A stretch of DNA of 64,000 bases. Origin: an uncultured Desulfobacter sp. GTDB taxonomy: Bacteria; Desulfobacterota; Desulfobacteria; Desulfobacterales; Desulfobacteraceae. This document shows positions 1 to 8,735 of the stretch, piece after piece. The first letter of the stretch is position 1. Each line of letters opens with the position of its first letter. Under the pieces are notes generated by a model. It had not been told where the DNA came from. It saw only the letters and a program-made list of their open reading frames with translations, and did not search any database. The position numbers and the translations under genes are program-made. The stretch spans positions 1,230,501-1,294,500 of the forward strand of contig NZ_OY762614.1 of the NCBI RefSeq assembly GCF_963666145.1, written 5' to 3'.

Positions 1-41
1 GTAAATGCCATTTCATGTGTAAGTAGCAAGCCACGTTATTA

Positions 42-81
42 AGGCCGGAAACTTCTTGCAATCCCCTGGAAGATCCGGCCT
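42..81. repeat. Inverted repeat downstream of pstS
   Basis: Eight-base arms AGGCCGGA (42-49) and TCCGGCCT (74-81) are perfectly complementary around a 24-base loop. It lies just past the pstS stop on the transcribed (minus) side, so it may form an RNA hairpin protecting or ending the transcript. There is no T-tract after the stem, so a canonical intrinsic terminator is not supported. Confidence 0.35.
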
Positions 82-109
82 CGGGATTTAAATCGCTTTG
101 GAACGGCTT

Positions 110-925
110 TTAAAACAAGGGGATGGAGCCGGCCTCTTTCACCAGGTCCTGGCCCTTCCTTGACAGGATAAAAGATAAAAAGGACATGGTGTCGCCTTCG
201 GGCCAGCCGTTGGTAAACATGAACAATGCCCTGGAAATGGGATAGGTGCCGTTCAGGGTGTTCTCTTCGGTGCCCTCAATCCCGTCCACGGTCACAGCCT
301 TAAGATCCTTATTTAAATATCCAAGTCCGATATATCCGATGGCCCCGGGGGTATTGGCAAGAGCCTGGACAATTCCGCCGTTGGAAGGTACGGTCAGGGC
401 ACTGGGTATCACCCGTTCTTTTAACATGACCAGCTCTTTCCAGACCCCAAAGGTACCTGAAGAGCTGTCCCGGGATATCACAACAATTTTACCCGGCGTA
501 CCGCCCACCTGTTTCCAGTCTCGGATTTTCCCAAGGTAAATTTCCTTTAACTGGGTCATGGTCAACTTGGATATTGAATTGGAGGGATGAACCACCGGGA
601 TAATCGCATCCAGGGCTATCCTGAAGGGTACGGGATAAACCCCTCGATTTACGGCTGTCTCCACCTCTTTGGTCTTAATGAACCGGGAGGCATTGCCGAT
701 GTGGGTGGTCCCGTCAATCAGGGCCTTGATACCGTTGCCGGAACCGCCGCCGGAAAGGGAAATTTTGACATCGGGGTGATCGGCCATATAGGCTTCGGCA
801 GCCTTCTGGGCGATGGGAAGAACGGTTGTTGACCCCTTGAGGACCAGCTCTCCGGCAAAGGATATGCCGGTGGTCATCATAACACCAACCACAATAGCAC
901 CAATACCTGCTAACATTTTTTTCAT
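110..925 (-). CDS. pstS: Phosphate ABC transporter substrate-binding protein PstS-like
   Basis: Periplasmic phosphate-binding protein of the PBP-like family that feeds a PstCAB importer. The 271-residue product starts with a signal peptide (MKKMLAG, then a hydrophobic stretch ending near SFAGE). The mature part has the phosphate-binding signatures GSTTV near its start, SGGGSGNG, and RDSSSGTFGVW in the second lobe. I place the start at ATG 925 because AGGAGA lies 6-7 bases upstream; a TTG at 943 has no comparable site. No pstC, pstA, pstB or phoU is visible, but the gene ends 109 bp from the left edge, so they could follow outside the window. No clear Pho box was found upstream. Confidence 0.9.
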   Translation of the reverse strand: MKKMLAGIGAIVVGVMMTTGISFAGELVLKGSTTVLPIAQKAAEAYMADHPDVKISLSGGGSGNGIKALIDGTTHIGNASRFIKTKEVETAVNRGVYPVPFRIALDAIIPVVHPSNSISKLTMTQLKEIYLGKIRDWKQVGGTPGKIVVISRDSSSGTFGVWKELVMLKERVIPSALTVPSNGGIVQALANTPGAIGYIGLGYLNKDLKAVTVDGIEGTEENTLNGTYPISRALFMFTNGWPEGDTMSFLSFILSRKGQDLVKEAGSIPLF

Positions 926-1337
926 AAATCTCTCCTGAAGCAAATTAATTTAAGGGGATCGGCAAACACCCTCCCCATCTTGCTTACGCTTTTTTGTCCG
1001 AGTTATGGGTTCAATTTTTATCAATCGTATTGAACGCTGCTCATTTTTAAAATGCTTGAGATTTATATCTTTATAATGTTTGAGATTTATAAGTTTTATT
1101 ACGGTTATTTTTAAATTTCGTTACGATTTTATTAAAACCATTTCATCGTCAGGTATATTTCTTGGGAGAATTGAGTAAAATAATCAAATTAAGGTTTGCA
1201 CAATTTAAAATTTTATCTTAGTGTCTGAGCGCAAATGACCGATATACATGGTTGCATATGGAAAATTTTGCACTTGAAAACGAAATCGGTGTGCAGCAGA
1301 CTTTTAATATAACCATTAAGATTAAAGACTTAAGAAA
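926..1337. other. Divergent AT-rich intergenic region between pstS and argC
   Basis: About 412 bp without a credible gene. It must hold the promoters of both divergent genes. It is strongly AT-rich and contains a 17-base direct repeat (listed separately) and a looser pair, TTACGGTTATT and TTACGATTTTATT, between 1099 and 1134. No RNA gene or terminator was recognised. A 63-codon minus-strand frame across 1218-1409 overlaps argC and looks spurious. Confidence 0.6.
1051..1091. repeat. Pair of 17-bp direct repeats, candidate regulator site
   Basis: AATGCTTGAGATTTATA at 1051-1067 and AATGTTTGAGATTTATA at 1075-1091 differ at one base and are spaced 24 bp start to start. Direct repeats of this kind between divergent genes suggest a dimeric activator site such as an OmpR/PhoB-type regulator. 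The E. coli Pho-box consensus is not evident, so the regulator is unknown. Confidence 0.4.
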
Positions 1338-2375
1338 ATGATTAAAACAGCAATAATAGGCGCATCTGGCTATACCGGACTGGAACTGGTCAAACTGATT
1401 TCCAATCATCCCAAGGCCTGCCTTGAAGCAGTGACCTCAAACTCTTATCAGGGGAAATCATTTACCGATATTTTTCCGTCCATGCGCGGATTTGAAACCC
1501 TGGTATGCAAGCCCTTTGACGCAGAGGCGCTTGCAGGCAACGTCGATGTCGCATTTTTAGCCCTTCCCCACAAGGTTTCCATGGCATTTGCGCCGCAACT
1601 TATAGATCAGGGCATTAAAGTAATAGACCTTTCAGCGGACTTCAGGTTTGAGGATCTTAAAACCTATGAAGCGGTATATCAGCCCCACACCGCTCCAAAG
1701 CTTTTAGAAGAAAGCGTTTACGGTTTGTGTGAAATCAACCGGGAGCAGATCAGAAACGCTCGGATAATAGGCAATCCCGGCTGTTACCCGACGTCAATCC
1801 TTGTGCCTCTGGTTCCGTTGCTCAAAGAGAAGCTGATTTCTCCCCAGGGACTGATTTCAGATTCAAAATCCGGTGTCAGCGGGGCGGGACGCACCCTTTC
1901 CCTGACCACCCATTTCTGTGAGGTAAACGAAGCCTTTGGCCCGTATAAAGTGGGCAATCACAGGCATACCCCTGAAATCAACGAAGTGTTGAGCAGTGCG
2001 GCCGGACAAAAGGTATCCTTGACCTTTGTTCCCCACCTGGTACCCGTCACCCGGGGAATGGTTTCAACCATTTATGCTCAAATTCGCGAAGGTGTCGACG
2101 AAAAACAAATTCGCGATGCTTTTAACAGATGGTATGAGAATGAACCCTTTATCAGGATTCTGCCCGGGGGGAAATACCCCAATATGTCCCATATCAAAGG
2201 CACCAACTGTTGCGATATCGGATTTCATCTGGAACCTGAATCGGGCCGACTGATAGTGGTTTCAGCCATTGACAACCTAATCAAGGGTGCTGCCGGCCAG
2301 GCAGTACAGAATATGAACATTATGTTCTCCATTGACGAAAAAGCCGGGCTGGATTGGGTGCAAACCCCGCTATAA
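1338..2375 (+). CDS. argC: N-acetyl-gamma-glutamyl-phosphate reductase
   Basis: Reduces N-acetylglutamyl phosphate to N-acetylglutamate semialdehyde with NADPH, the third step of arginine synthesis, in the cytoplasm. The 345-residue length is normal for the long ArgC type. The N-terminal Rossmann motif GASGYTG is at residues 8-14. The catalytic cysteine is in GNPGCYPTS (Cys149). SGAGR and the histidine-rich GNHRHTPE follow as expected for the family. No other arginine gene is adjacent; the next gene is an M23 peptidase 43 bp downstream. The Shine-Dalgarno sequence is weak. Confidence 0.95.
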   Translation: MIKTAIIGASGYTGLELVKLISNHPKACLEAVTSNSYQGKSFTDIFPSMRGFETLVCKPFDAEALAGNVDVAFLALPHKVSMAFAPQLIDQGIKVIDLSADFRFEDLKTYEAVYQPHTAPKLLEESVYGLCEINREQIRNARIIGNPGCYPTSILVPLVPLLKEKLISPQGLISDSKSGVSGAGRTLSLTTHFCEVNEAFGPYKVGNHRHTPEINEVLSSAAGQKVSLTFVPHLVPVTRGMVSTIYAQIREGVDEKQIRDAFNRWYENEPFIRILPGGKYPNMSHIKGTNCCDIGFHLEPESGRLIVVSAIDNLIKGAAGQAVQNMNIMFSIDEKAGLDWVQTPL

Positions 2376-2387
2376 GCGCTTTTTCAC

Positions 2388-2417
2388 TTGACACGGATGT
2401 TTAAAAATTTGTATTAA
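2388..2417 (+). promoter_or_regulatory. Candidate sigma70 promoter for the M23 peptidase gene
   Basis: TTGACA (2388-2393), an 18-bp spacer and TATTAA (2412-2417). Transcription would begin near 2424, almost on the ATG codons at 2419 and 2425, giving a leaderless or near-leaderless mRNA. The lack of any Shine-Dalgarno sequence before those ATGs fits this. Confidence 0.45.
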
Positions 2418-2418
2418 T

Positions 2419-3351
2419 ATGCAGATGAAAAATCGAATCAAAATATGGTTTCATTCAAGTAATAGTTCAAGGATCAGGGAAATTTCGCTGAGTAAGCCTT
2501 TTTTACTTTGTTCTATATTTCTCTTCCTTTTCTGCGCCGGAATAGTCTCCTATTTCGGCCACGATTATTATTTGCTCAAGCGCACGGACCTGAAAAACAG
2601 GGCCATGCGAGAAACCATCTCCAGCCAGAAAACAGAACTTGAAGACCAGAGACGTCAGCTTCAGCTGTTTGCCGGAGAAATCCAGGGATTAAAAGAACAG
2701 ATCACAAAACTTGGGCAATTGGAAAACCAGGTACGGCTCATTGCCGACATTGACCAAGAAGGACAATCCTCTGGCCTTTTGGGTATCGGCGGTGTTTCAG
2801 AAGTAGACCTTGACCAGGAATTACCCCTGAACACCCGCCATAACGCCCTGATACGAGAGATGCACCATCAGGTAAAACAGATCAGATCTGTTGCAGATAA
2901 AGAAAAATTAGATTTTAAAGACCTGATTGATAAACTGCAGCAAAAGAAAAATATTCTGGCCGCCTCCCCGTCCATAAAGCCGGTCTCGGGGGTTATCACC
3001 TCGCCTTTTGGGTACCGTAAATCGCCTTTCACCGGGAGAAAGACCTTTCATTCAGGCCTTGATATCTCCAACCGACTGGGCACCAAGATTGTTTCAACTG
3101 CGGCCGGCAAAGTGGTTTTTGCCGGAAGGAAACACGGCTACGGGAATGTTGTCATCATTGATCACGGATATGGGAAAGCCACTAAATATGCCCATTTAAG
3201 GGATATCCTGGTAAAAAAACACCAGCAGGTCAAACGCGGAGAGGTTATTGCCACCTTAGGCAATACCGGCCGAACCACAGGCCCCCATCTTCACTATGAA
3301 GTTCTTGTCAACGGCGCCCCTGTCAATCCCACAAAATATATCCTCAATTAG
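2419..3351 (+). CDS. Membrane-anchored M23 (LytM-type) murein endopeptidase
   Basis: Zinc peptidase family M23 protein, expected to act on peptidoglycan cross-links in the periplasm or to activate amidases. The 310-residue protein has a short cytoplasmic N-terminus and one membrane helix at about residues 25-48. A Gln/Glu-rich coiled coil covers about 50-190, and a C-terminal LytM domain follows. The metal ligands are intact: HSGLD near residue 212, and HLHYE in the block GRTTGPHLHYE near the end, so it should be catalytically competent. Translation could begin at ATG 2419 or at ATG 2425; neither has a ribosome-binding site. It sits between argC and secA with no obvious functional link. Confidence 0.85.
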   Translation: MQMKNRIKIWFHSSNSSRIREISLSKPFLLCSIFLFLFCAGIVSYFGHDYYLLKRTDLKNRAMRETISSQKTELEDQRRQLQLFAGEIQGLKEQITKLGQLENQVRLIADIDQEGQSSGLLGIGGVSEVDLDQELPLNTRHNALIREMHHQVKQIRSVADKEKLDFKDLIDKLQQKKNILAASPSIKPVSGVITSPFGYRKSPFTGRKTFHSGLDISNRLGTKIVSTAAGKVVFAGRKHGYGNVVIIDHGYGKATKYAHLRDILVKKHQQVKRGEVIATLGNTGRTTGPHLHYEVLVNGAPVNPTKYILN

Positions 3352-3390
3352 TTCTCATCCGTTTTATTTTGTTCTGCCTCCCCCAACGAG

Positions 3391-3431
3391 AATTCGTGTC
3401 CACGCCAGAAAATGGGTACGAATTTTTTTTT
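3391..3431 (+). terminator. Possible terminator between the M23 gene and secA
   Basis: AATTCGT (3391-3397) pairs with ACGAATT (3418-3424), followed directly by a run of T (to 3431). The stem is only 7 bp and the loop is 20 bases, so the hairpin is weak, but the T-run and the position just after the M23 gene favour a terminator. Confidence 0.45.
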
Positions 3432-3513
3432 CCCTTTTATTTCCTGGAAGAATGCTTAATATGTTGTACTGACAAACTTAAATGACCTCTAAATTTAAAC
3501 AGGCAGCCTTTAC

Positions 3514-6039
3514 ATGGTACTCACGCTTCTTACTAAACTCTTCGGATCCAGCAACGACAGGATTCTAAAAAAAATTCAACCTATTATTGATCAGATAAAC
3601 GAATTTGAACCCCAAATACAGGCCTTGTCAGACACCCAGATCGGAGAAAAAACAACCGAGTTTAAAGACCGACTGACCAACGGACAGACCTTGGACGACA
3701 TTCTTCCCGAAGCCTTTGCCCTGGTCAGGGAAGCCTCGGTGCGAACCCTGGGACTTCGCCATTATGATGTCCAGCTCATTGGGGGTATTGCACTGCACCG
3801 CGGTACCATTGCAGAGATGAAAACCGGTGAGGGAAAAACCTTGATGTCCACCCTGCCCGCGTACCTGAATGCCCTTACGGGCAAAGGTGTTCACATTGTA
3901 ACGGTCAATGACTATCTGGCCAAACGTGACGCAGAATGGATGTCCCAGGTCTATAATTTTTTAGGATTGACCGTGGGGGTCATCCTGCATGACATGGACG
4001 CCCAGGACCGGAAAACAGCCTATGCCGCCGACATCACATACGGCACCAATAATGAGTTCGGCTTTGACTACCTGCGGGACAACATGAAATTTGATCCCGG
4101 GGAACTGGCCCAGGGAGATCTGAACTTTGCCATTGTGGATGAGGTGGACTCCATTCTCATTGACGAGGCCAGGACCCCCTTGATTATTTCAGGTCCGGCT
4201 GAAAAATCCACCCACCTGTATACCCAGGCCAATACAATTATCCCGGCGTTTCAAAAAGATACCGACTATACCCTGGATGAAGAATCAAAAACCGTCTCTT
4301 TGACCGAAGAGGGTATTGCAAAGGGAGAGCAACTGTTCAATGTTGAGAATCTGTATGATCCTGCCAACATTGAACTGTTGCACCACCTCAACCAGGCGTT
4401 AAAGGCCCATGTCATTTTCAAACGAGATACGGATTACATTGTAAAAAACGGCCAGGTCGTCATTGTAGATGAATTTACAGGCAGGCTCATGAGCGGCCGA
4501 CGCTATTCCGAAGGCCTCCACCAGGCCCTGGAAGCCAAGGAGGGGGTTAAAATTGAAAATGAAAACCAAACCCTTGCCTCCATCACATTCCAGAACTACT
4601 TCAGGATGTATGACAAACTGTCGGGCATGACTGGAACGGCAGATACCGAAGCAGAAGAATTTAAAAAAATATACAATCTGGATGTGCTGGTCATCCCAAC
4701 GCACAGACCCATGGTCCGTGAAGACCGGGCAGACCTGATCTACAAAACCCAGAAGGAAAAATATGATGCTGCCATCCAGGAGATTATTCGGTTGCATAAA
4801 AAAGGGCAGCCCGTGCTGGTGGGTACCATCTCCATTGATGTTTCCGAATCCCTCAGTGAAAAGCTCAAGAAAAAAGGGGTTAAACATACGGTTCTAAATG
4901 CCAAGCACCACCAGGCCGAGGCGGAAATTGTGGCCAATGCAGGTCAGAAAGGTGCCGTGACCATATCCACCAACATGGCCGGACGCGGTACGGACATCAA
5001 GCTGGGCGAAGGGGTTACGGCACTTGGCGGCCTGCATATTCTGGGTACATCCCGTCATGAATCCCGGCGTATTGACAACCAGCTTCGGGGCCGGTCCGGC
5101 CGCCAGGGCGACCCGGGAAGTTCCCGGTTCTATTTGAGCCTGGAAGATGATCTGCTCAGAATTTTCGGCGGTGACCGTATTCATGCCGTTATGGACCGGT
5201 TGGGTATCGAAGAAGGCGAACACATTGAACATAAATTTATCTCCAAGGCCATTGAAAACGCCCAGTCCAAGGTGGAAGGCCACAACTTTGAAATCAGAAA
5301 GCACCTGCTCGAATATGATGATGTCATGAACCAGCAGCGTGAGATCATTTACCGCCAGCGCCGCCAGGCTCTGACATCCAAAGACCTCAAACAGGCGGCC
5401 CTGGATATGATGGAAGATACAGTCTATGACCTTGTGGATGGGTTTGAAGTAGACAAGACACCGATCAAAGAGTGGGACCTGGAAGCGCTTTCATCCGCCA
5501 TCAAAGGTCAGTTCAATATGGATCTCTCCCTGGATAAGCCTGTCCGGGATAATTTTTCAGCCGACCAGCTGGGGCAATTTATATTTGATGCCGCCCAGGA
5601 CCAGTACAAAAAAAAGGAACAGATGTACGGCCCTGAAATCATGCGCCACGTTGAACGGTTTATTATTCTCCAGACAGTGGACACCAGATGGAAAGAGCAC
5701 CTTTTAAATATGGACCATTTAAAGGAAGGTATCGGCCTTCGGGGATATGCCCAGCAGGATCCGTTGCGTATATATAAAAAAGAAGGCTTTGATATGTTCC
5801 AGGACCTGATGAACCGAATCAAACAGGAAGTGGTGGATATCTTGTTTAAAATTCAGATTGCCTCCCCCACCCAGGTTGAGGAGATGAAACAGGAAGAGCA
5901 GCAGGACCTGACCTTTTCTTCCCATGCTGACGAATCAGCACCCAAGCAGCCGGTCAAAAGATCTGCTGAAAAGGTTCAAAGAAATGATCCCTGCCCCTGT
6001 GGATCAGGTAAAAAATATAAAAAATGCTGCGGGCAGTAA
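3514..6039 (+). CDS. secA: Preprotein translocase ATPase SecA
   Basis: ATP-driven motor of the Sec translocon. The 841-residue protein has nucleotide-binding domain 1 with Walker A MKTGEGKT (about residues 103-110) and the DEAD-type box VDEVDSILIDEARTPL near 207. The substrate-crosslinking domain comes next, then domain 2 with NMAGRGTDI and the QLRGRSGRQGDPG motif. The helical scaffold/wing follows. The C-terminal zinc-binding tail (CPCGSGKKYKKCC, residues about 825-838) binds SecB and ribosomes. All family landmarks are present and uninterrupted. Confidence 0.98.
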   Translation: MVLTLLTKLFGSSNDRILKKIQPIIDQINEFEPQIQALSDTQIGEKTTEFKDRLTNGQTLDDILPEAFALVREASVRTLGLRHYDVQLIGGIALHRGTIAEMKTGEGKTLMSTLPAYLNALTGKGVHIVTVNDYLAKRDAEWMSQVYNFLGLTVGVILHDMDAQDRKTAYAADITYGTNNEFGFDYLRDNMKFDPGELAQGDLNFAIVDEVDSILIDEARTPLIISGPAEKSTHLYTQANTIIPAFQKDTDYTLDEESKTVSLTEEGIAKGEQLFNVENLYDPANIELLHHLNQALKAHVIFKRDTDYIVKNGQVVIVDEFTGRLMSGRRYSEGLHQALEAKEGVKIENENQTLASITFQNYFRMYDKLSGMTGTADTEAEEFKKIYNLDVLVIPTHRPMVREDRADLIYKTQKEKYDAAIQEIIRLHKKGQPVLVGTISIDVSESLSEKLKKKGVKHTVLNAKHHQAEAEIVANAGQKGAVTISTNMAGRGTDIKLGEGVTALGGLHILGTSRHESRRIDNQLRGRSGRQGDPGSSRFYLSLEDDLLRIFGGDRIHAVMDRLGIEEGEHIEHKFISKAIENAQSKVEGHNFEIRKHLLEYDDVMNQQREIIYRQRRQALTSKDLKQAALDMMEDTVYDLVDGFEVDKTPIKEWDLEALSSAIKGQFNMDLSLDKPVRDNFSADQLGQFIFDAAQDQYKKKEQMYGPEIMRHVERFIILQTVDTRWKEHLLNMDHLKEGIGLRGYAQQDPLRIYKKEGFDMFQDLMNRIKQEVVDILFKIQIASPTQVEEMKQEEQQDLTFSSHADESAPKQPVKRSAEKVQRNDPCPCGSGKKYKKCCGQ

Positions 6040-6154
6040 CCGCCAATGAACGCCCTTGATTCTGTAATACACAAAATCGACCCACAACAAGAATGAACGT
6101 AAATTTACAGTACATTGGAACTTTTATTAAATCAATTGCCCCTAAGGTTAAGGT

Positions 6155-6463
6155 ATGACAGCCACCGATTCCAAAACCAGACCTAAAATATCCCAGGACA
6201 CAAGCGCAGACCGTCCGCCCATGTATAAAGTGCTTTTACACAATGACGATTATACAACCATGGAGTTTGTGGTGGATATCCTGGTCCAGGTATTCGGAAA
6301 ATCTCTTGAAAAAGCCACACAAATAATGCTTAATGTACATAATAAGGGAAAGGCCGTATGCGGCATCTATCCCCGGGAAATAGCTGAAACAAAAGTTCAG
6401 ACGGTACACCATCTGGCAAGCAGCAAAGGGTTTCCCTTAAAAAGTACAATGGAAAAGGAGTAA
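6155..6463 (+). CDS. clpS: ClpS, N-degron adaptor for ClpAP
   Basis: Small adaptor that binds proteins with destabilising N-terminal residues and delivers them to ClpA. The 102-residue protein has a variable N-terminal extension and then the ClpS core. The core contains the signature YKVLLHNDDYTTMEFVV, whose Asn-Asp pair holds the substrate alpha-amino group, and a second half with GIYPREIAETKV. It is the first gene of a three-gene operon: clpA starts 7 bp after its stop and aat overlaps the clpA stop. This puts the recognition adaptor, the unfoldase and the enzyme that makes N-degrons on one transcript. Confidence 0.96.
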   Translation: MTATDSKTRPKISQDTSADRPPMYKVLLHNDDYTTMEFVVDILVQVFGKSLEKATQIMLNVHNKGKAVCGIYPREIAETKVQTVHHLASSKGFPLKSTMEKE

Positions 6464-6470
6464 ATGGTAT

Positions 6471-8735
6471 ATGATCAGCAAAGAACTATCCACAGCTCTC
6501 GGGTTTGCCGTTCGTGAAGCAAAGAAAAGACGACATGAGTACGTTTGTGTCGAACATGTTCTTTACGCCATAGTCAATCATGAATCCGGACTTGAAACCA
6601 TTGAAAAATGCGGGGGCAGCCCTGATCACATCAAAGAGGATCTTGAAAAATTCTTTGATGAAAAACTGACCAAAATAGAAAATAGTGAAGAGTATGTCCT
6701 CCAGCAGACCATCGGTTTCCAGCGAATGATCCAGCGCGCCATCAATCACGCCCGATCTGCTGAAAAATCAGAGGTGAACCTGGGGGATATTCTGGCATCC
6801 ATTTTCCAGGAAAAAGATTCCCACGCAGCCTTTTACCTGGAATCCGAAGGCATTACCCGCTTAGATGTGCTCAGGCTCATCTCCCACGACGGGGATAACG
6901 AGAAAAAAGAAATGCCCGAGGAAGAAAAGCCCCAGCAGCTTTTCCAGCAGGCCGATCCAAAAACCAGGCGCCCGAAGAAAAAAGACCCCCTGGCGCTGTT
7001 TACGTCTGATTTAATCAAACGGGCCCAGGAAAATAAAATAGATCCATTGATCGGCAGAACCCTTGAAATTGAACGGGTAATGCAGGTTCTTTGCCGGCGC
7101 CGTAAAAACAATCCCATTCTGGTGGGTGATCCCGGCGTTGGAAAAACCGCCATTGCAGAAGGACTGGCATTGAAAATTAATGACAAGTCTGTACCTGATC
7201 TGCTTGAAAACTGCGAACTGTACTCCCTGGATATGGGTGCCCTTCTTGCCGGGACCAAATACAGAGGCGATTTTGAGCAACGGCTCAAAGACGTTATTTC
7301 CGCCCTGGAAGAAAAAGAAAATGCACTTCTGGTGATCGATGAAATCCATACGGTTGTGGGGGCAGGCGCCACCACATCAGGCTCCATGGATGCCTCCAAC
7401 ATCCTTAAGCCGGCCTTATCCTCCGGAGACATCAAGTGCCTGGGGACCACCACCTATGAAGAGTACAAAAATCACTTTGAAAAAGACCGGGCCTTTTCCA
7501 GACGGTTTGAAAAAATAGAAGTGTCGGAACCCAGCGTAGAGGAGACCACAGAGATTCTCAAAGGTCTGCGAGTCAGCTACGAGGAACACCATGGCCTAAA
7601 ATACCCGGATAAAACCTTAGAAGCGGCGGCCTACCTGTCAGATAAATACATCAACGATAGATTCTTGCCGGATAAGGCCATTGACGTTATTGATGAGGCC
7701 GGTGCCTTTTTAAAACTTCAGGCGGACAACCGGCGCAAAAGCGTCAGTCCCAAAGACATTGAAAAGATTGTGGCTAAAATAGCCAAGGTGCCGGTGTCCA
7801 GTGTGACCACGGCAGCCGACAAATCTTCCCTGGAATCCTTACCCGGTAAGTTGCTTGACGTTATCTTCGGCCAGGACGATGCCATTAAAACCCTGACCAC
7901 GGCGATCAAAAGATCCCGGGCCGGACTTGCAGCGCCGAACCGCCCCATTGGCTCTTTTCTTTTCATGGGTCCCACAGGGGTGGGTAAAACCGAAGTCGCC
8001 CGTCAGTTAGCCTTAAACATGGGCATTACATTCCTGCGCTTTGACATGAGTGAATACATGGAAAAGCATGCCGTATCCAGGCTCATTGGGGCCCCTCCGG
8101 GATATGTGGGCTTTGAACAGGGCGGCATCTTAACCGACAGCATCCGCAAGACCCCCCATTGCGTACTTCTTCTGGACGAAATTGAAAAGGCCCATATGGA
8201 CCTTTACAACATCCTGCTCCAGGTCATGGACTATGCCACGCTCACCGACAACAACGGCAAGTCCGCTGATTTCAGAAATGTGATCATTATCATGACCTCC
8301 AATGCAGGTGCCAGGGAGATGAGCACAAACAGCATCGGTTTTGGATCACAAACCGCCAATGCCGATTCCCAGAGCATAAAAGCCGTAAAAAACACCTTTA
8401 GCCCCGAATTCAGAAATCGCCTTGACGGGATTGTCCAGTTCAACCATCTGTCTGAAAAGGTGATGGAGCTGATTGTGGACAAAAACATGAAAGAACTCAA
8501 AGAGATGCTCAGTGAGCAAGGCATTTCCTTGGGCTATTCAGCGGCTGTACGGGCCCATCTGGCCCAAAAAGGCCATGATCCCAAATTTGGCGCAAGGCCC
8601 CTGGCTCGATTAATTCAGACAGAAATAAAAGATAAACTGACGGATGAAATTCTTTTCGGCCGGCTTGCAAAGGGTGGGAAACTTTCCATGGGCCTCAAGG
8701 ACGAAAAACTGACATTTAACATTAAATCGAACTGA
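6471..8735 (+). CDS. clpA: ClpA, ATP-dependent unfoldase of the ClpAP protease
   Basis: AAA+ unfoldase that feeds ClpP. The 754-residue length matches ClpA, not the longer ClpB with its coiled-coil middle domain. The Clp N domain (residues 1-140), which binds ClpS, is followed by a charged linker. AAA-1 has Walker A GDPGVGKT near residue 219 and Walker B LLVIDEIHT. AAA-2 has GPTGVGKT near residue 500 and LLLDEIEKAH. The ClpP-docking loop is visible as IGFGSQ. It lies 7 bp after clpS, and its stop overlaps the aat start as TGATG. clpP is not in the window. Confidence 0.97.
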   Translation: MISKELSTALGFAVREAKKRRHEYVCVEHVLYAIVNHESGLETIEKCGGSPDHIKEDLEKFFDEKLTKIENSEEYVLQQTIGFQRMIQRAINHARSAEKSEVNLGDILASIFQEKDSHAAFYLESEGITRLDVLRLISHDGDNEKKEMPEEEKPQQLFQQADPKTRRPKKKDPLALFTSDLIKRAQENKIDPLIGRTLEIERVMQVLCRRRKNNPILVGDPGVGKTAIAEGLALKINDKSVPDLLENCELYSLDMGALLAGTKYRGDFEQRLKDVISALEEKENALLVIDEIHTVVGAGATTSGSMDASNILKPALSSGDIKCLGTTTYEEYKNHFEKDRAFSRRFEKIEVSEPSVEETTEILKGLRVSYEEHHGLKYPDKTLEAAAYLSDKYINDRFLPDKAIDVIDEAGAFLKLQADNRRKSVSPKDIEKIVAKIAKVPVSSVTTAADKSSLESLPGKLLDVIFGQDDAIKTLTTAIKRSRAGLAAPNRPIGSFLFMGPTGVGKTEVARQLALNMGITFLRFDMSEYMEKHAVSRLIGAPPGYVGFEQGGILTDSIRKTPHCVLLLDEIEKAHMDLYNILLQVMDYATLTDNNGKSADFRNVIIIMTSNAGAREMSTNSIGFGSQTANADSQSIKAVKNTFSPEFRNRLDGIVQFNHLSEKVMELIVDKNMKELKEMLSEQGISLGYSAAVRAHLAQKGHDPKFGARPLARLIQTEIKDKLTDEILFGRLAKGGKLSMGLKDEKLTFNIKSN

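Noticed and set aside
1218..1409. 63-codon minus-strand gene between pstS and argC
   Set aside because: It overlaps argC's start, has no homology and no ribosome site.
6833..7453. Long minus-strand open frame inside clpA
   Set aside because: It lies entirely opposite a strongly conserved gene and has no recognisable domain or ribosome site; it is a shadow frame.
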